Shown: positions 1 to 8,292 of the stretch, piece after piece
Position numbering within the stretch: position 1 is the stretch's first letter
How the letters are laid out: every line of letters starts with the position of its first letter
Source: Devosia sp. RR2S18
GTDB taxonomy: Bacteria; Pseudomonadota; Alphaproteobacteria; Rhizobiales; Devosiaceae
Assembly: GCF_030177755.1 (NCBI RefSeq)
Contig: NZ_CP126539.1
Span: forward strand, 434,001-498,000
Direction: 5' to 3'
DNA: 64,000 nucleotides
Notes under the pieces: model-generated
The model's input: the letters and a program-made list of their open reading frames with translations, nothing else
Database searches by the model: none
Told to the model about the DNA's origin: nothing
Made by a program: the position numbers and the translations under genes

Positions 1-145
1 GACGTAAACGCGAGGAACGATACGTCCGGGTACCGGACCTCCGACCCGCCGCTGCCCGTTCCGGGTAGGCGAGCCGCAAGCCCTTTGCCATCCATCGTCA
101 GTTTGACTATGGTCCGCCCGGTTTCATCTCCCCTGTAAGCGTCCA
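1..145. other. left edge, no supported gene
   Basis: This segment lies upstream of hisC. Two minus-strand ATG codons (near 91 and 95) open frames that run off the left edge, so a divergent gene may begin here. Neither reading gives a recognisable N-terminus in the roughly 30 codons available, so no gene is called. Confidence 0.4.
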
Positions 146-1228
146 ATGGTCCTCCGCCCCACGCCGCAGCCCGGCATCCTCCATATCGCCCCTTACGTGC
201 CCGGCAAGTCTGGCGCCACGGGAGCCATCAAGCTCTCGTCCAACGAGTCGCCGCTCGGAGCTAGTCCCAAGGCGATCGAAGCCTACCGCGCTGCTGCTGA
301 GCATCTCGAGATTTATCCAGAGGGCTCCTCACGTATCCTGCGCGAGGCGCTGGGTGAGGTACACGGGGTAGACCCCGAGCGGATCGTCTGCGGCAACGGG
401 TCGGACGACATTCTGCACCTCTTGGCGCAAACCTATCTGGGGGATGGCGATGATGCGGTGATGAGCCGCTATGGCTTTTCCATCTATCCAATAGTGACGC
501 AGGCCGCCGGCGCCCGGATCCTCATGGCCGAGGAGACGGACTATACGGCTGATGTCGATGCCATCCTTGCCTCGGTGACCGAGCGCACCAAGATCATCTG
601 GCTGGCCAACCCGAACAATCCCACCGGCACCTATCTCAGCATTGCTGAGGTGCGGCGCCTCCATGCCGGATTGCGCCCCGACATTCTCCTGGTAATCGAC
701 TGCGCCTATGCCGAATACGCCACGGCGGACGACTATTCGGTTGGGCTGGACCTCGTCGCGGAGGCCGAGAACGTCGTTATGGTGCGCACCTTCTCCAAGA
801 TGGGTTTGGCGGCCGTGCGCATCGGCTGGATGGTGGGTCCGGAGCACGTCGTGGACGCTCTCAACCGCATTCGCGGGCCGTTTAACGTCAACTTGCCGGC
901 CCAATTGGCAGGGGCGGCGGCTACCCGCGACGTGGCGTTCACCGAAAAGCTCAAGACCTACAATGCCCAATGGCGGGATTGGCTAACGGCCGAGCTCAAC
1001 TCCAACTACATGCAAGTGATGCCCAGCCAGGCCAATTTTGTGATGGTGCTGTTTCCCGATGCCCATCATGCCTCCGCCGCCTTCGCGGCGCTACTGGAGC
1101 GTGGCCTCGTCGTGCGCGAGATTGGCAATTCCTACGGGATCGCCAACGCGCTGCGCATCTCAATCGGACCTGAGCAGGCCATGCGTGGCGTCGGCGGTAT
1201 TCTCAACGCACTGGCGGAAATCTCATGA
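146..1228 (+). CDS. hisC: histidinol-phosphate aminotransferase
   Basis: A fold-type I, PLP-dependent aminotransferase that transfers an amino group from glutamate to imidazole-acetol phosphate in histidine biosynthesis. In many alphaproteobacteria it also serves aromatic amino acid transamination. The 360-residue product has the substrate-side motif NPNNPTG at about 155-161 and the PLP lysine in TFSKMG at about K218, followed by the conserved arginine of VRIGW. Length is normal for the family. It overlaps tyrC by four bases (ATGA), so the two are translationally coupled. Placement next to a prephenate/arogenate dehydrogenase suggests it may act in both histidine and tyrosine/phenylalanine pathways. 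The ATG at 146 is the natural start. Confidence 0.93.
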   Translation: MVLRPTPQPGILHIAPYVPGKSGATGAIKLSSNESPLGASPKAIEAYRAAAEHLEIYPEGSSRILREALGEVHGVDPERIVCGNGSDDILHLLAQTYLGDGDDAVMSRYGFSIYPIVTQAAGARILMAEETDYTADVDAILASVTERTKIIWLANPNNPTGTYLSIAEVRRLHAGLRPDILLVIDCAYAEYATADDYSVGLDLVAEAENVVMVRTFSKMGLAAVRIGWMVGPEHVVDALNRIRGPFNVNLPAQLAGAAATRDVAFTEKLKTYNAQWRDWLTAELNSNYMQVMPSQANFVMVLFPDAHHASAAFAALLERGLVVREIGNSYGIANALRISIGPEQAMRGVGGILNALAEIS

Positions 1229-2181
1229 GCGTCCGGTTTCGCAAGCTTGCCCTGATCGGCATCGGTCTTATCGGCTCGTCCATTGCCTTGGCCGCACGGC
1301 GGCAGGAACTGGCCGAAACAATCGCCATCTCCACGCGGAAGCCAGAGACCCTCGAAGAGGCGCGTGATCTCCATCTCGGCGACATCTACACACTCGACGC
1401 CGCTGAAGCGGTGCGCGGCGCAGACCTCGTCATTCTGTGCACACCAGTTGGCGCCTATGAGTCGATCGTCAAAGCCATCGCACCGGCGCTGGAGCCTGGG
1501 GCAATTCTCTCCGACGTTGGCTCGGTCAAGGCGCATGTTGTCGGGGTGGTCAGCCCTCACGTGCCACCGGGCGTGCATTTCATTGCCGGACACCCGATTG
1601 CCGGCACTGAGCATTCCGGGCCTTCGGCGGGCTTTCCTGAACTCTTTACCGGCCGCTGGTGCGTCTTGACGCCAGAGCCTGAGGTAGACCCTGACCAAAC
1701 AGAGAGATTAGCCGCCTTTTGGCGGGCAATGGGGAGCATCGTCGAGGTGATGGATGCGACGCACCACGACATGGTGCTCGCCATTACCAGCCACATTCCG
1801 CACCTGATCGCCTACAACATCGTGGGGACCGTCGCCGATCTCGAGGCGGACACCAAGTCAGAGGTGATCAAGTTTTCGGCCTCCGGCTTCAGAGACTTTA
1901 CGCGCATTGCGGCTTCCGATCCGGTAATGTGGCGCGACGTCTTTCTCACCAATCGCGATGCGGTGCTCGAGATGCTGGGCCGCTTCAATGAAGACCTGTC
2001 GGTGTTGCAGCGTGCCGTGCGCACGGGAGACGGTGCGGCGCTCGAAGCCATGTTTACCCGCACCCGCGCCATTCGCCGCTCGATCATCTCGGCTGGACAG
2101 GAAACGGCTGCGCCCGATTTCGGCCGGCCGCATGAAGCGCCGCTCGCCATTCCAGCAGCAGATCGCGGCGGGGAAGGCTAG
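1225..2181 (+). CDS. tyrC: prephenate/arogenate (cyclohexadienyl) dehydrogenase
   Basis: An NAD(P)-dependent dehydrogenase that decarboxylates prephenate or arogenate on the way to tyrosine. The 318-residue protein opens with a Rossmann dinucleotide motif GIGLIG at 12-17 and continues with the conserved GHPIAGTEHSG segment and an IAITSH(I/L)PH-like segment typical of the TyrA family. There is no fused chorismate mutase domain and no C-terminal ACT domain evident, so this is the short cyclohexadienyl form. The ATG overlaps the hisC stop. The TAG stop is shared with the convergent DUF2125 gene through CTAG at 2178-2181. NAD versus NADP preference and arogenate versus prephenate use cannot be told by eye. 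Confidence 0.9.
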   Translation: MSVRFRKLALIGIGLIGSSIALAARRQELAETIAISTRKPETLEEARDLHLGDIYTLDAAEAVRGADLVILCTPVGAYESIVKAIAPALEPGAILSDVGSVKAHVVGVVSPHVPPGVHFIAGHPIAGTEHSGPSAGFPELFTGRWCVLTPEPEVDPDQTERLAAFWRAMGSIVEVMDATHHDMVLAITSHIPHLIAYNIVGTVADLEADTKSEVIKFSASGFRDFTRIAASDPVMWRDVFLTNRDAVLEMLGRFNEDLSVLQRAVRTGDGAALEAMFTRTRAIRRSIISAGQETAAPDFGRPHEAPLAIPAADRGGEG

Positions 2182-3149
2182 AACAGGGGCGGAATGGTGG
2201 CTATCGGCACCAGACCCGACAATATCGTGCCGCTTTCAAAGTTGAGCTGGTTGGTGTAGCTGCCATCTGGTGCAGGAACGCCCAGCACCAAGGTACGCCA
2301 GGGCTCTTCAAGGAGTGGTCCGATGCGTTCGGCAACTCCGGTCGATTGGATGTCGATCTGCCCGTTTACCTGCCCGGCCTGGTCGAGGCGAAGGCCACCC
2401 GCGGCCGTGAGTTGTGCGTCGGCATCGCTGCCCCGCAGCGAGACGACACGCAATTCCCCGTCATTGGCCTGCCATGTGGGGAGAAGTGCGGGATCGCTCC
2501 AACTACGTACGTCATTGGGAACTGCCGTCAGTTCCAGCTCCAGTTCGGCATTGGTATCGGTCAGCGTCATGCCGGGGTAGCTAACGCCCTCGGTTCGGAG
2601 ATAGCCGGCAAGCGCGGCCAGACCGCGCTCGGCATCGTGCTGTTCGGGAATGTCGAGCAGGTGCAGTTCGGCAAGCGGAGTCTGCGCTACGACGGTCTCG
2701 CCCACCAGCGTGTCAGACCAGACCAGATCGGTCGCTGCGACCGAAAGCCGGGCGATGCGCCAATCGGTTAGCCGGATACTGCCATCTAATGTGGTCCACG
2801 CCACCCGATTGCGCGTGCCGGTGAAGGCATCGGTGAAGTCCAGAGGTCCCTCGGCTGAGACCAGCATATGAGTTGGTGCATAAACGCGAACACTGGCGCG
2901 AATGAGCGGAAGGGCAACGGCGATGTCTCCACTCTGGATTAGCCCCTCTGTGCAATAGACATCGAAGCGAAATGGGAAACCGCGGATATCCAAATTGCCA
3001 CAGGCAAGGCGTGGTGCTGTGACCCCGTCATTGCTCGCCTGAGCCTCGACATTGGAGCGGATCACTCCGGCTAAGACGAACCAAGCAGTCGTCCAAGCCA
3101 GAACGACGAAGAGGACGATGCCGCCCAAGATGATGATTCGCTTGCTCAT
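2178..3149 (-). CDS. DUF2125 domain protein
   Basis: A 323-residue membrane-anchored protein of the DUF2125 family, which is widespread in Hyphomicrobiales and functionally uncharacterised. One N-terminal transmembrane segment spans about residues 5-27. The rest is a soluble, probably periplasmic, beta-rich region starting with a conserved Cys-containing NLDIRGFPFRFD-like stretch and a second Cys at about 61, which could form a disulfide. It stands alone on the minus strand, convergent with hisC-tyrC and overlapping tyrC by four bases. Family assignment is from the N-terminal pattern. No function is inferred. Confidence 0.8.
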   Translation of the reverse strand: MSKRIIILGGIVLFVVLAWTTAWFVLAGVIRSNVEAQASNDGVTAPRLACGNLDIRGFPFRFDVYCTEGLIQSGDIAVALPLIRASVRVYAPTHMLVSAEGPLDFTDAFTGTRNRVAWTTLDGSIRLTDWRIARLSVAATDLVWSDTLVGETVVAQTPLAELHLLDIPEQHDAERGLAALAGYLRTEGVSYPGMTLTDTNAELELELTAVPNDVRSWSDPALLPTWQANDGELRVVSLRGSDADAQLTAAGGLRLDQAGQVNGQIDIQSTGVAERIGPLLEEPWRTLVLGVPAPDGSYTNQLNFESGTILSGLVPIATIPPLF

Positions 3150-3283
3150 AAGCCCCTTCTACCCCGGCCACGCTCGCTGACCCAAGCCCAGTTGTTTCCT
3201 TGTGGTCCAAGCAGTGCATGAGCCTTATCGCGGTGGCGCATTTGCATTGGCCGGCAAGCTCACCTAGGTTTTAGTTCTGGAAC

Positions 3284-3844
3284 ATGACGATGGTAGACCG
3301 CACCAGCACTGATACACATTGGGTCTTCGGTTACGGGTCGCTGATCTGGAACCCTGGCTTTCCCTATGTGTCCGCACAGCAGGGCTTGCTGCGTGGTGCG
3401 CATCGCAGCCTCTCAATTATCTCTCACCATCACCGGGGCACGCCGGAACGACCCGGCCTTGTCTTCGGGTTAACCCGCGGAGGCTCGTGCCGAGGCATGG
3501 TGTTTGAAGTGGCTGATGCGGATTGGCCCGAGGTGCGCCGCTACCTCGAAGCACGCGAGCAGGTGACGGCCCTCTATCGCGATGTCATGCGTCCTGTTCG
3601 GCTCGCCGACCGGCGACAGGTCTCCGCTTTAACCTTTCTAGTAGACGAGCGGCACGAGCAGTTTGCCGGGCGGCTCGAAGTTGGAGCGCAGTTGGAGATG
3701 GTGCGCCAAGGCGTGGGCATCTCTGGGCGCAATGTCGATTATGTGCTCAACACCGTCCGACATTTGGAGGAGTTGGGTATTCGCGACCATCAATTGATGG
3801 CTCTTGCCGAACTTCTCGCTCGAGGCGACACGGCCGCGGCCTAA
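3284..3844 (+). CDS. ChaC-type gamma-glutamylcyclotransferase (copy 1)
   Basis: A cytosolic enzyme of the ChaC family, which cleaves glutathione to 5-oxoproline and Cys-Gly. The substrate loop FGYGSLIWNP is at about 15-24, and the probable catalytic glutamate lies in YLEAREQ at 87-93. Length, 186 residues, fits the family. It starts at ATG 3284, and a second ATG lies two codons later. The TAA stop overlaps the TAG of the convergent downstream gene (CTAA at 3841-3844). A second ChaC paralogue lies about 6 kb away at 9643-10341. Whether both act on glutathione is inference. Confidence 0.88.
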   Translation: MTMVDRTSTDTHWVFGYGSLIWNPGFPYVSAQQGLLRGAHRSLSIISHHHRGTPERPGLVFGLTRGGSCRGMVFEVADADWPEVRRYLEAREQVTALYRDVMRPVRLADRRQVSALTFLVDERHEQFAGRLEVGAQLEMVRQGVGISGRNVDYVLNTVRHLEELGIRDHQLMALAELLARGDTAAA

Positions 3845-4185
3845 GCGGCCTGCGCACCAGACACGGGTTCGGCACCTTCGAGATCCCAGATGGTGGAGAG
3901 CCGATCTGCCTCGGCCCCGCGGGAGGCGAGGCGAAACGCCCGGTCACCGCAGTCCAGAGCGAGCCGAAAGCGTGATCGGCTCATGGGATCGCTCACTAAC
4001 TCGGCGGTAGAACCAACCCAGAGAACGTGGTTACCCTTGGTAATAAGGTAAAGGTCGGCGTCTTCCATGCCGAAGGCGTCGAGTTTCTCGGCCACCAGAT
4101 CGTAGGACCTGCCCGACCGGCCGAGCCAGTGGGTTCCCCGGCCGAAGGCCTGCACAACCGCCTTGATGTTTTCCTTGCCGACCAT
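3841..4185 (-). CDS. hypothetical protein, 114 aa
   Basis: An open frame of 114 codons with ATG at 4185, convergent with and overlapping the chaC stop by four bases. I do not recognise the family. The product has no signal peptide or membrane helix. It looks like a small alpha/beta protein with a central hydrophobic strand (DLYLITKGNHVLWVG) and an alanine-rich tail. Codon use is like its neighbours, and the tail-to-tail stop overlap recurs at confirmed gene pairs in this window, which supports it being real. It may be a single gene or the distal end of the plsC-directed strand. Confidence 0.6.
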   Translation of the reverse strand: MVGKENIKAVVQAFGRGTHWLGRSGRSYDLVAEKLDAFGMEDADLYLITKGNHVLWVGSTAELVSDPMSRSRFRLALDCGDRAFRLASRGAEADRLSTIWDLEGAEPVSGAQAA

Positions 4186-4312
4186 TCACGCCATCCCAAA
4201 GCGTCGATCAAACTAGAACAAAGATAGAACGAATGAGCCGATGGGTCAAGCCCGAGATCAACTCGCTACAACATCTATGTTGGCTTTTGTCTTTCCAGTC
4301 AATATCTAGTAC

Positions 4313-5119
4313 CTATGCCGCAGTGCTCCGGCTCCGGAGTTCCTCCAGTCGGCCCTGCAGTTCCGGTCCAACAGGTCGGGACAAACCCGACTCAGCCGCA
4401 TCCAGAATCAGAGCATCGGATTCGGTCTCAATGGCTTTTTTGAGTCGCTCCATGAACATTTCGGCCGACAGTCCCGGCTCGATGGCCGGCAGGAACTTGG
4501 CCTCGGCGGTACCCGGCCAGATAATGGCGCTGTTACGACCCCAAAAAAGACCGGCATTTACCGCGACCGGGACCACGGGAACGCCCAGTTCGAGGTACAT
4601 GCGGACGACCCCTTGCCGATAGGTCGGGGGCGCGAGCGGGGCTTTGCGCGTTCCTTCTGGGAAGATGACAATGCGGCAGCCGCGCTCGATCGCGGCCTTG
4701 GCCCGGCTCATCATCTCGGGGATGGCGTTAGCGCCGCGCCGACGGTCGATCTCGATGCAATCGAGGGAACGAGCCGCCGGACCGAAAAAGGGAAGGCGCA
4801 TCAACTCCCTCTTGACGATATAGGCGGGCCTGCCGGTAAAGGGAAAAATGGCAAACACTTCCCAGTCGCTCTGGTGCTTGCTGGCAATGATGCAGCCGCC
4901 GGGCGGAATGTGTTCCTGGCCGGTGACCTTGGTGCGGAGGCCCGTCAGCCAGCGCAGATAGATGAGGTTGGAGCGGCACCAATAGACCGCCAAGGCCCAA
5001 CTGAGCCGCGTGCGGCCGCTAATCATGGCGATGATCCCGATCAGGATGGCAACCACGGCAGTCTGGCCGATGAAGACCAGATAAAACAAAGCGGTGCGGA
5101 CTGCCTGCAGTGCTGCCAT
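4313..5119 (-). CDS. plsC: 1-acyl-sn-glycerol-3-phosphate acyltransferase
   Basis: Acylates lysophosphatidic acid to phosphatidic acid at the inner membrane in phospholipid synthesis. The 268-residue protein has an N-terminal transmembrane stretch (about 9-33), the acyltransferase motif HQSDWE at 82-87 and the phosphate-binding block FPEGTR at about 155-160. The first block is HX4E rather than the textbook HX4D. Glu at this place also occurs in other bacterial PlsC sequences as far as I recall, so activity is still expected. It lies 77 bases downstream of ftsX in the same direction, linking phospholipid supply and division in one transcription unit. Confidence 0.9.
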   Translation of the reverse strand: MAALQAVRTALFYLVFIGQTAVVAILIGIIAMISGRTRLSWALAVYWCRSNLIYLRWLTGLRTKVTGQEHIPPGGCIIASKHQSDWEVFAIFPFTGRPAYIVKRELMRLPFFGPAARSLDCIEIDRRRGANAIPEMMSRAKAAIERGCRIVIFPEGTRKAPLAPPTYRQGVVRMYLELGVPVVPVAVNAGLFWGRNSAIIWPGTAEAKFLPAIEPGLSAEMFMERLKKAIETESDALILDAAESGLSRPVGPELQGRLEELRSRSTAA

Positions 5120-5196
5120 CTATCTCTCCGTCGGCTGGACGCCGTTGAGGACCTCTTAGCGAGCAAAACCTGCCTTGGCGAGGCCGTTCCTGCCGC

Positions 5197-6126
5197 CTAG
5201 GAGGTCTGGCTGAGGAATTGACGCACAGCCATGCGGGAGGTGATCGCCGTGAGTGCGGCGATCACCGGAACAACCGCAGCAATGCCGATCATGCCGTCGA
5301 TGCCGAGGGCAAAGCGGCCGAACAGAACGCCAACCTGGGCCCCGGCTTCATTGGACAGCATGTTGCCGGCAGCCGTTCCGATAAGGGCAAAGAACAGGAG
5401 TGCTGCCACGACGCCCAATAGTCCCCCTTGCAGGCCGATGGACAGAAAGCGCCCCTGGAATTCGCCGGCGATGAACTTGTTGGACGCCCCGATATAATGG
5501 AGGACGTCCACGATCTCACGGTTGGTGGCCATGGCGCCGCGCGTTGCGAAGATGATCGCCAAAACGGTGGCTGCGCCGATCAAGATCAACACCAGAAGAC
5601 CCGATATCACGATCGTGCCTGCCATGGTGTTGAGCTGCTGCCGCCAAGCGGCATGGGTATCGAGACTGGCGCCGTTGACTGACTGGAGGTTGCGGGCGAG
5701 CCCCTCCACATCGGCCTCGGTGGGGTCCGCCAACTGCACCACGACCAGGCGGGGAATCTCGATGGCGGTAAGGTCAAGCCCCGATCCAAGCCATGGCTCG
5801 AGCAAGGCCTGGCTTTCCTCGATGGTGAGGGCGCGCGCCGAGGTGACACCCGGCGTCGACTGCGCCAGCGAAACAGCGGTGCGGAGATTGGTTTCCATCA
5901 CCTCTCCATCAACCGGGCGGATCTGGATGGTGACTTCACGGCCAACATCGGCCGACCAGGCAATTGCCGATTTTTGCACCAGCACCACGCCGCCAAGCGT
6001 CACTGCCGAGAGGAAGCTCATGATGGTAATCATCAGCAGCAGCGTGCGGCCCGCGACACTTCTTTCCGGCACGATTGGAGCGGTACCACCACGGCGGGGC
6101 AGGTAGGCGAGGAGGCGTTCAATCAT
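5197..6126 (-). CDS. ftsX: cell division ABC-type permease FtsX
   Basis: Membrane subunit of FtsEX, which couples septal ring activity to periplasmic peptidoglycan hydrolases. The 309-residue product has four predicted helices: one near 30-50, then a large extracytoplasmic loop, then helices near 178-203, 225-255 and 280-300. This is the FtsX/MacB-type arrangement. The ATG at 6126 lies inside the end of ftsE (8-base overlap), so the two are coupled. plsC follows. The N-terminal cytoplasmic region is about 25 residues with several arginines, as usual for proteobacterial FtsX. Confidence 0.9.
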   Translation of the reverse strand: MIERLLAYLPRRGGTAPIVPERSVAGRTLLLMITIMSFLSAVTLGGVVLVQKSAIAWSADVGREVTIQIRPVDGEVMETNLRTAVSLAQSTPGVTSARALTIEESQALLEPWLGSGLDLTAIEIPRLVVVQLADPTEADVEGLARNLQSVNGASLDTHAAWRQQLNTMAGTIVISGLLVLILIGAATVLAIIFATRGAMATNREIVDVLHYIGASNKFIAGEFQGRFLSIGLQGGLLGVVAALLFFALIGTAAGNMLSNEAGAQVGVLFGRFALGIDGMIGIAAVVPVIAALTAITSRMAVRQFLSQTS

Positions 6127-6781
6127 GGATCGTCAACTCGCCCTTGGTGAGCAGCATGCGCGGATAGTCGAACTTGTCGAGCAGCGGCAATTCGTGGGTC
6201 GCCAAGATGATCGTGGTCCCGAGCGTCCGGTTCAGTTCGGCGAACAGATGCACGAGGCGGCTGGAAAGTTCGGGGTCGACATTTCCGGTGGGCTCGTCGG
6301 CCAGAAGGACCTTGGGACGCGCGATCACCGCCCGCGCAATGGCCGCCCGCTGCTTTTCGCCGCCCGAAAGGAGCGAGGGGGGAGCGTCCATCCGCTCACC
6401 CAGACCTACCCATTCAAGCAGTTCGGTGACGTTGGGGCGGTATTCGCTCTCAGGCTGGCCAAGCACCCGCAGAGGCAGCGCGACGTTCTCGTAGGTGGTG
6501 AGATGGTCAAGGAGCCGGAATTCCTGGAAAACAATGCCGATATGCCGGCGCATCTGCAGGAGTCGGTCCTGGGTGAGGTCGCTCACGTCCTCACCGAACA
6601 TGGTGACAGTGCCGCGGGAGGGCTTCAGGGCGAGGAGCAGCAGGCGCAAGAGGCTCGTCTTGCCGGCACCAGATGGGCCCGTCAGGAAGTGGAACGAGCC
6701 AGGTTCGATGGAAAAGGTCAGGTCCCGCAGGATTTCGGGTCCGTTGCCATAACGGAGGCCCACATCGGAAAACTCGATCAA
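6119..6781 (-). CDS. ftsE: cell division ATP-binding protein FtsE
   Basis: Cytoplasmic ATPase of the FtsEX complex. Walker A GPSGAGKT is at 35-42, the Q-loop is in VFQEFRLL, the ABC signature reads LSGGEKQRAAIARA, and Walker B with the catalytic glutamate is LLADEPTGNVD. The H-loop histidine is in ATHELPLL. The length of 220 residues is standard. The start is a TTG at 6781 with a GGAG sequence about ten bases upstream, and no in-frame ATG comes earlier than the conserved N-terminus. It is the first gene of an ftsE-ftsX-plsC unit and is divergent from the zinc-ribbon gene. Confidence 0.93.
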   Translation of the reverse strand: MIEFSDVGLRYGNGPEILRDLTFSIEPGSFHFLTGPSGAGKTSLLRLLLLALKPSRGTVTMFGEDVSDLTQDRLLQMRRHIGIVFQEFRLLDHLTTYENVALPLRVLGQPESEYRPNVTELLEWVGLGERMDAPPSLLSGGEKQRAAIARAVIARPKVLLADEPTGNVDPELSSRLVHLFAELNRTLGTTIILATHELPLLDKFDYPRMLLTKGELTIHD

Positions 6782-6982
6782 GAAACGCTGGCTCCCTCTG
6801 GTCGGTTTTCAAACGAATCAGGCGCTGGTTCATCATAACAGCCCAAGCGGCAAGCCCCGGCATAGCGTGCAGGAAAGCGGCACAAATGTGGTGGAAAGCT
6901 CGCGCGCCGGATCGGTTTGAGGAGTTTTAACCCCTGTGGGCATAGGGTCTGGTCAGCAAAGCGTCCTTTACCCGTCTGGCCG

Positions 6983-7882
6983 ATGATCATCACTTGTCCG
7001 CATTGCCAGACGAAATACCAGGTTGCCTACGAGGCAATCGGGGCGAAGGGGCGCAAGGTGCAATGCGCCAACTGCAACGAGGCATGGCGGCAGGCGCCTG
7101 TCGACGAGTTTGAAGAGCCTCCTGTGGCCGAGGTCACCGAGGATGCGCTCGACGAGGTGCTCGAAGCTGTGGCGGCGGCAGAAGCTCCCAAGCGCCAGCC
7201 AACGGCGCCGGAGAGTACGCCCAAGATCGATCCCGCACTGGAAAAAAAACAGCAAAGCGCATTTTTGCGCCGCCAACTTGCCCGTGCCGCGCGTCAACCC
7301 CTGGCCCGGACCCGGCGCGTGGCGCGGATAGGCGGGGCGCTGCTGCTCTCGGGCATGGTTGGGGTGTTCTTCTTCGGGCGCGTCGAGATGGTCGAGCGCT
7401 ACCCCGACATGGCCGGCGTCTATGAAGCCATTGGCTTGAGCGTCAATGTGGTTGGTCTGGAATTCTCCGATGTCGCGAGCCTTCGCACGCTGCGTGACGG
7501 CAAGGATGTGCTGATGGTTTCGGCGCAAATTGTCGGCGTGGAGCGTCAGCCCTCACAGGTGCCGCCCGTCGTCGTCACGCTCTTGGATGACCAGGGGCAC
7601 GGGGTTTATGAATGGAGTGTAACGCCGCAGGTGCGCGATCTCATGGCCGGAGAGCGGGCGACCTTCGACACCCAATTGACGCAGCCGCCTCCCCAGGCAG
7701 CGCATGTGCGCCTGAGCTTCACCAGCAGCATGGGGCAACCGGAAACGCCCAGCCTTGCACCGGCGCTGGGAAGCGCCGACGCGGTACACGAAGCAGCGCT
7801 GGCAGAACCTGACCTAATAGTTGAAACCACAGAGGAAGTGACCTCTGGAGACACCAACCATTCCAATTCGGAGCATCATTGA
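6983..7882 (+). CDS. MJ0042-type zinc-ribbon / DUF3426 membrane protein
   Basis: The 299-residue product begins with an MJ0042 zinc ribbon (CPHC at 5-8 and CANC at 28-31), followed by an acidic and proline-rich linker, one transmembrane helix near residue 120-140 and a C-terminal DUF3426-type domain. Proteins of this layout are common next to ftsE in Hyphomicrobiales. Their role is unknown, but a metal-dependent sensor or scaffold is conceivable. The frame is open from 6917, but the ATG at 6983 puts the zinc ribbon at the very N-terminus as in relatives, so I use that start. Its TGA overlaps the cpdR ATG by one base (TGATG). Confidence 0.8.
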   Translation: MIITCPHCQTKYQVAYEAIGAKGRKVQCANCNEAWRQAPVDEFEEPPVAEVTEDALDEVLEAVAAAEAPKRQPTAPESTPKIDPALEKKQQSAFLRRQLARAARQPLARTRRVARIGGALLLSGMVGVFFFGRVEMVERYPDMAGVYEAIGLSVNVVGLEFSDVASLRTLRDGKDVLMVSAQIVGVERQPSQVPPVVVTLLDDQGHGVYEWSVTPQVRDLMAGERATFDTQLTQPPPQAAHVRLSFTSSMGQPETPSLAPALGSADAVHEAALAEPDLIVETTEEVTSGDTNHSNSEHH

Positions 7883-8292
7883 TGGCCCGCATCCTCGTCG
7901 CTGAAGACGATCCATCCGTTCGCGCCTTCGTCGTCAGCGCCCTCACCATGAAGGGCCACGAGGTGCTCGCCGCCGAAGATGGTGGCCTGGCGGCGGAACT
8001 TGCAGAGGAAGAGCAGGGGCGCTTTGACCTCCTCCTGTCAGACATCAAGATGCCGATCATGGACGGGATCGCGCTGGCGCTGGAAGTGGCGTCCAAGTTC
8101 CCGCACATGACCATTCTGTTGATGACCGGCTTTGCCGATCAGCGGGAGCGGGCACATGGCCTCGACGCCCTGATCTATGACGTGATCACCAAGCCCTTCA
8201 CCCTGGCCGATCTTTTGGCCAAGGTGGAGGATGCGCTGGCGGGTAAGCCAGTCGAAGTGGTCTCCCTCGCGCGCCGGGCGATGCAGGCCTAG
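7882..8292 (+). CDS. cpdR: single-domain response regulator CpdR
   Basis: A 136-residue stand-alone receiver. The acidic pair E8/D9/D10, phosphoacceptor D54 (in LLSDIKMP) and the conserved lysine in ITKPF are all present, with no output domain. In alphaproteobacteria CpdR, when unphosphorylated, directs ClpXP to the pole and primes degradation of cell-cycle proteins under CckA-ChpT control. Naming rests on the single-domain architecture and the CpdR-like context beside the zinc-ribbon gene and ftsEX. The ATG at 7882 overlaps the preceding stop by one base, so the two are coupled. A TTG one codon earlier is less likely. The stop is shared with lysA through CTAG. Confidence 0.85.
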   Translation: MARILVAEDDPSVRAFVVSALTMKGHEVLAAEDGGLAAELAEEEQGRFDLLLSDIKMPIMDGIALALEVASKFPHMTILLMTGFADQRERAHGLDALIYDVITKPFTLADLLAKVEDALAGKPVEVVSLARRAMQA

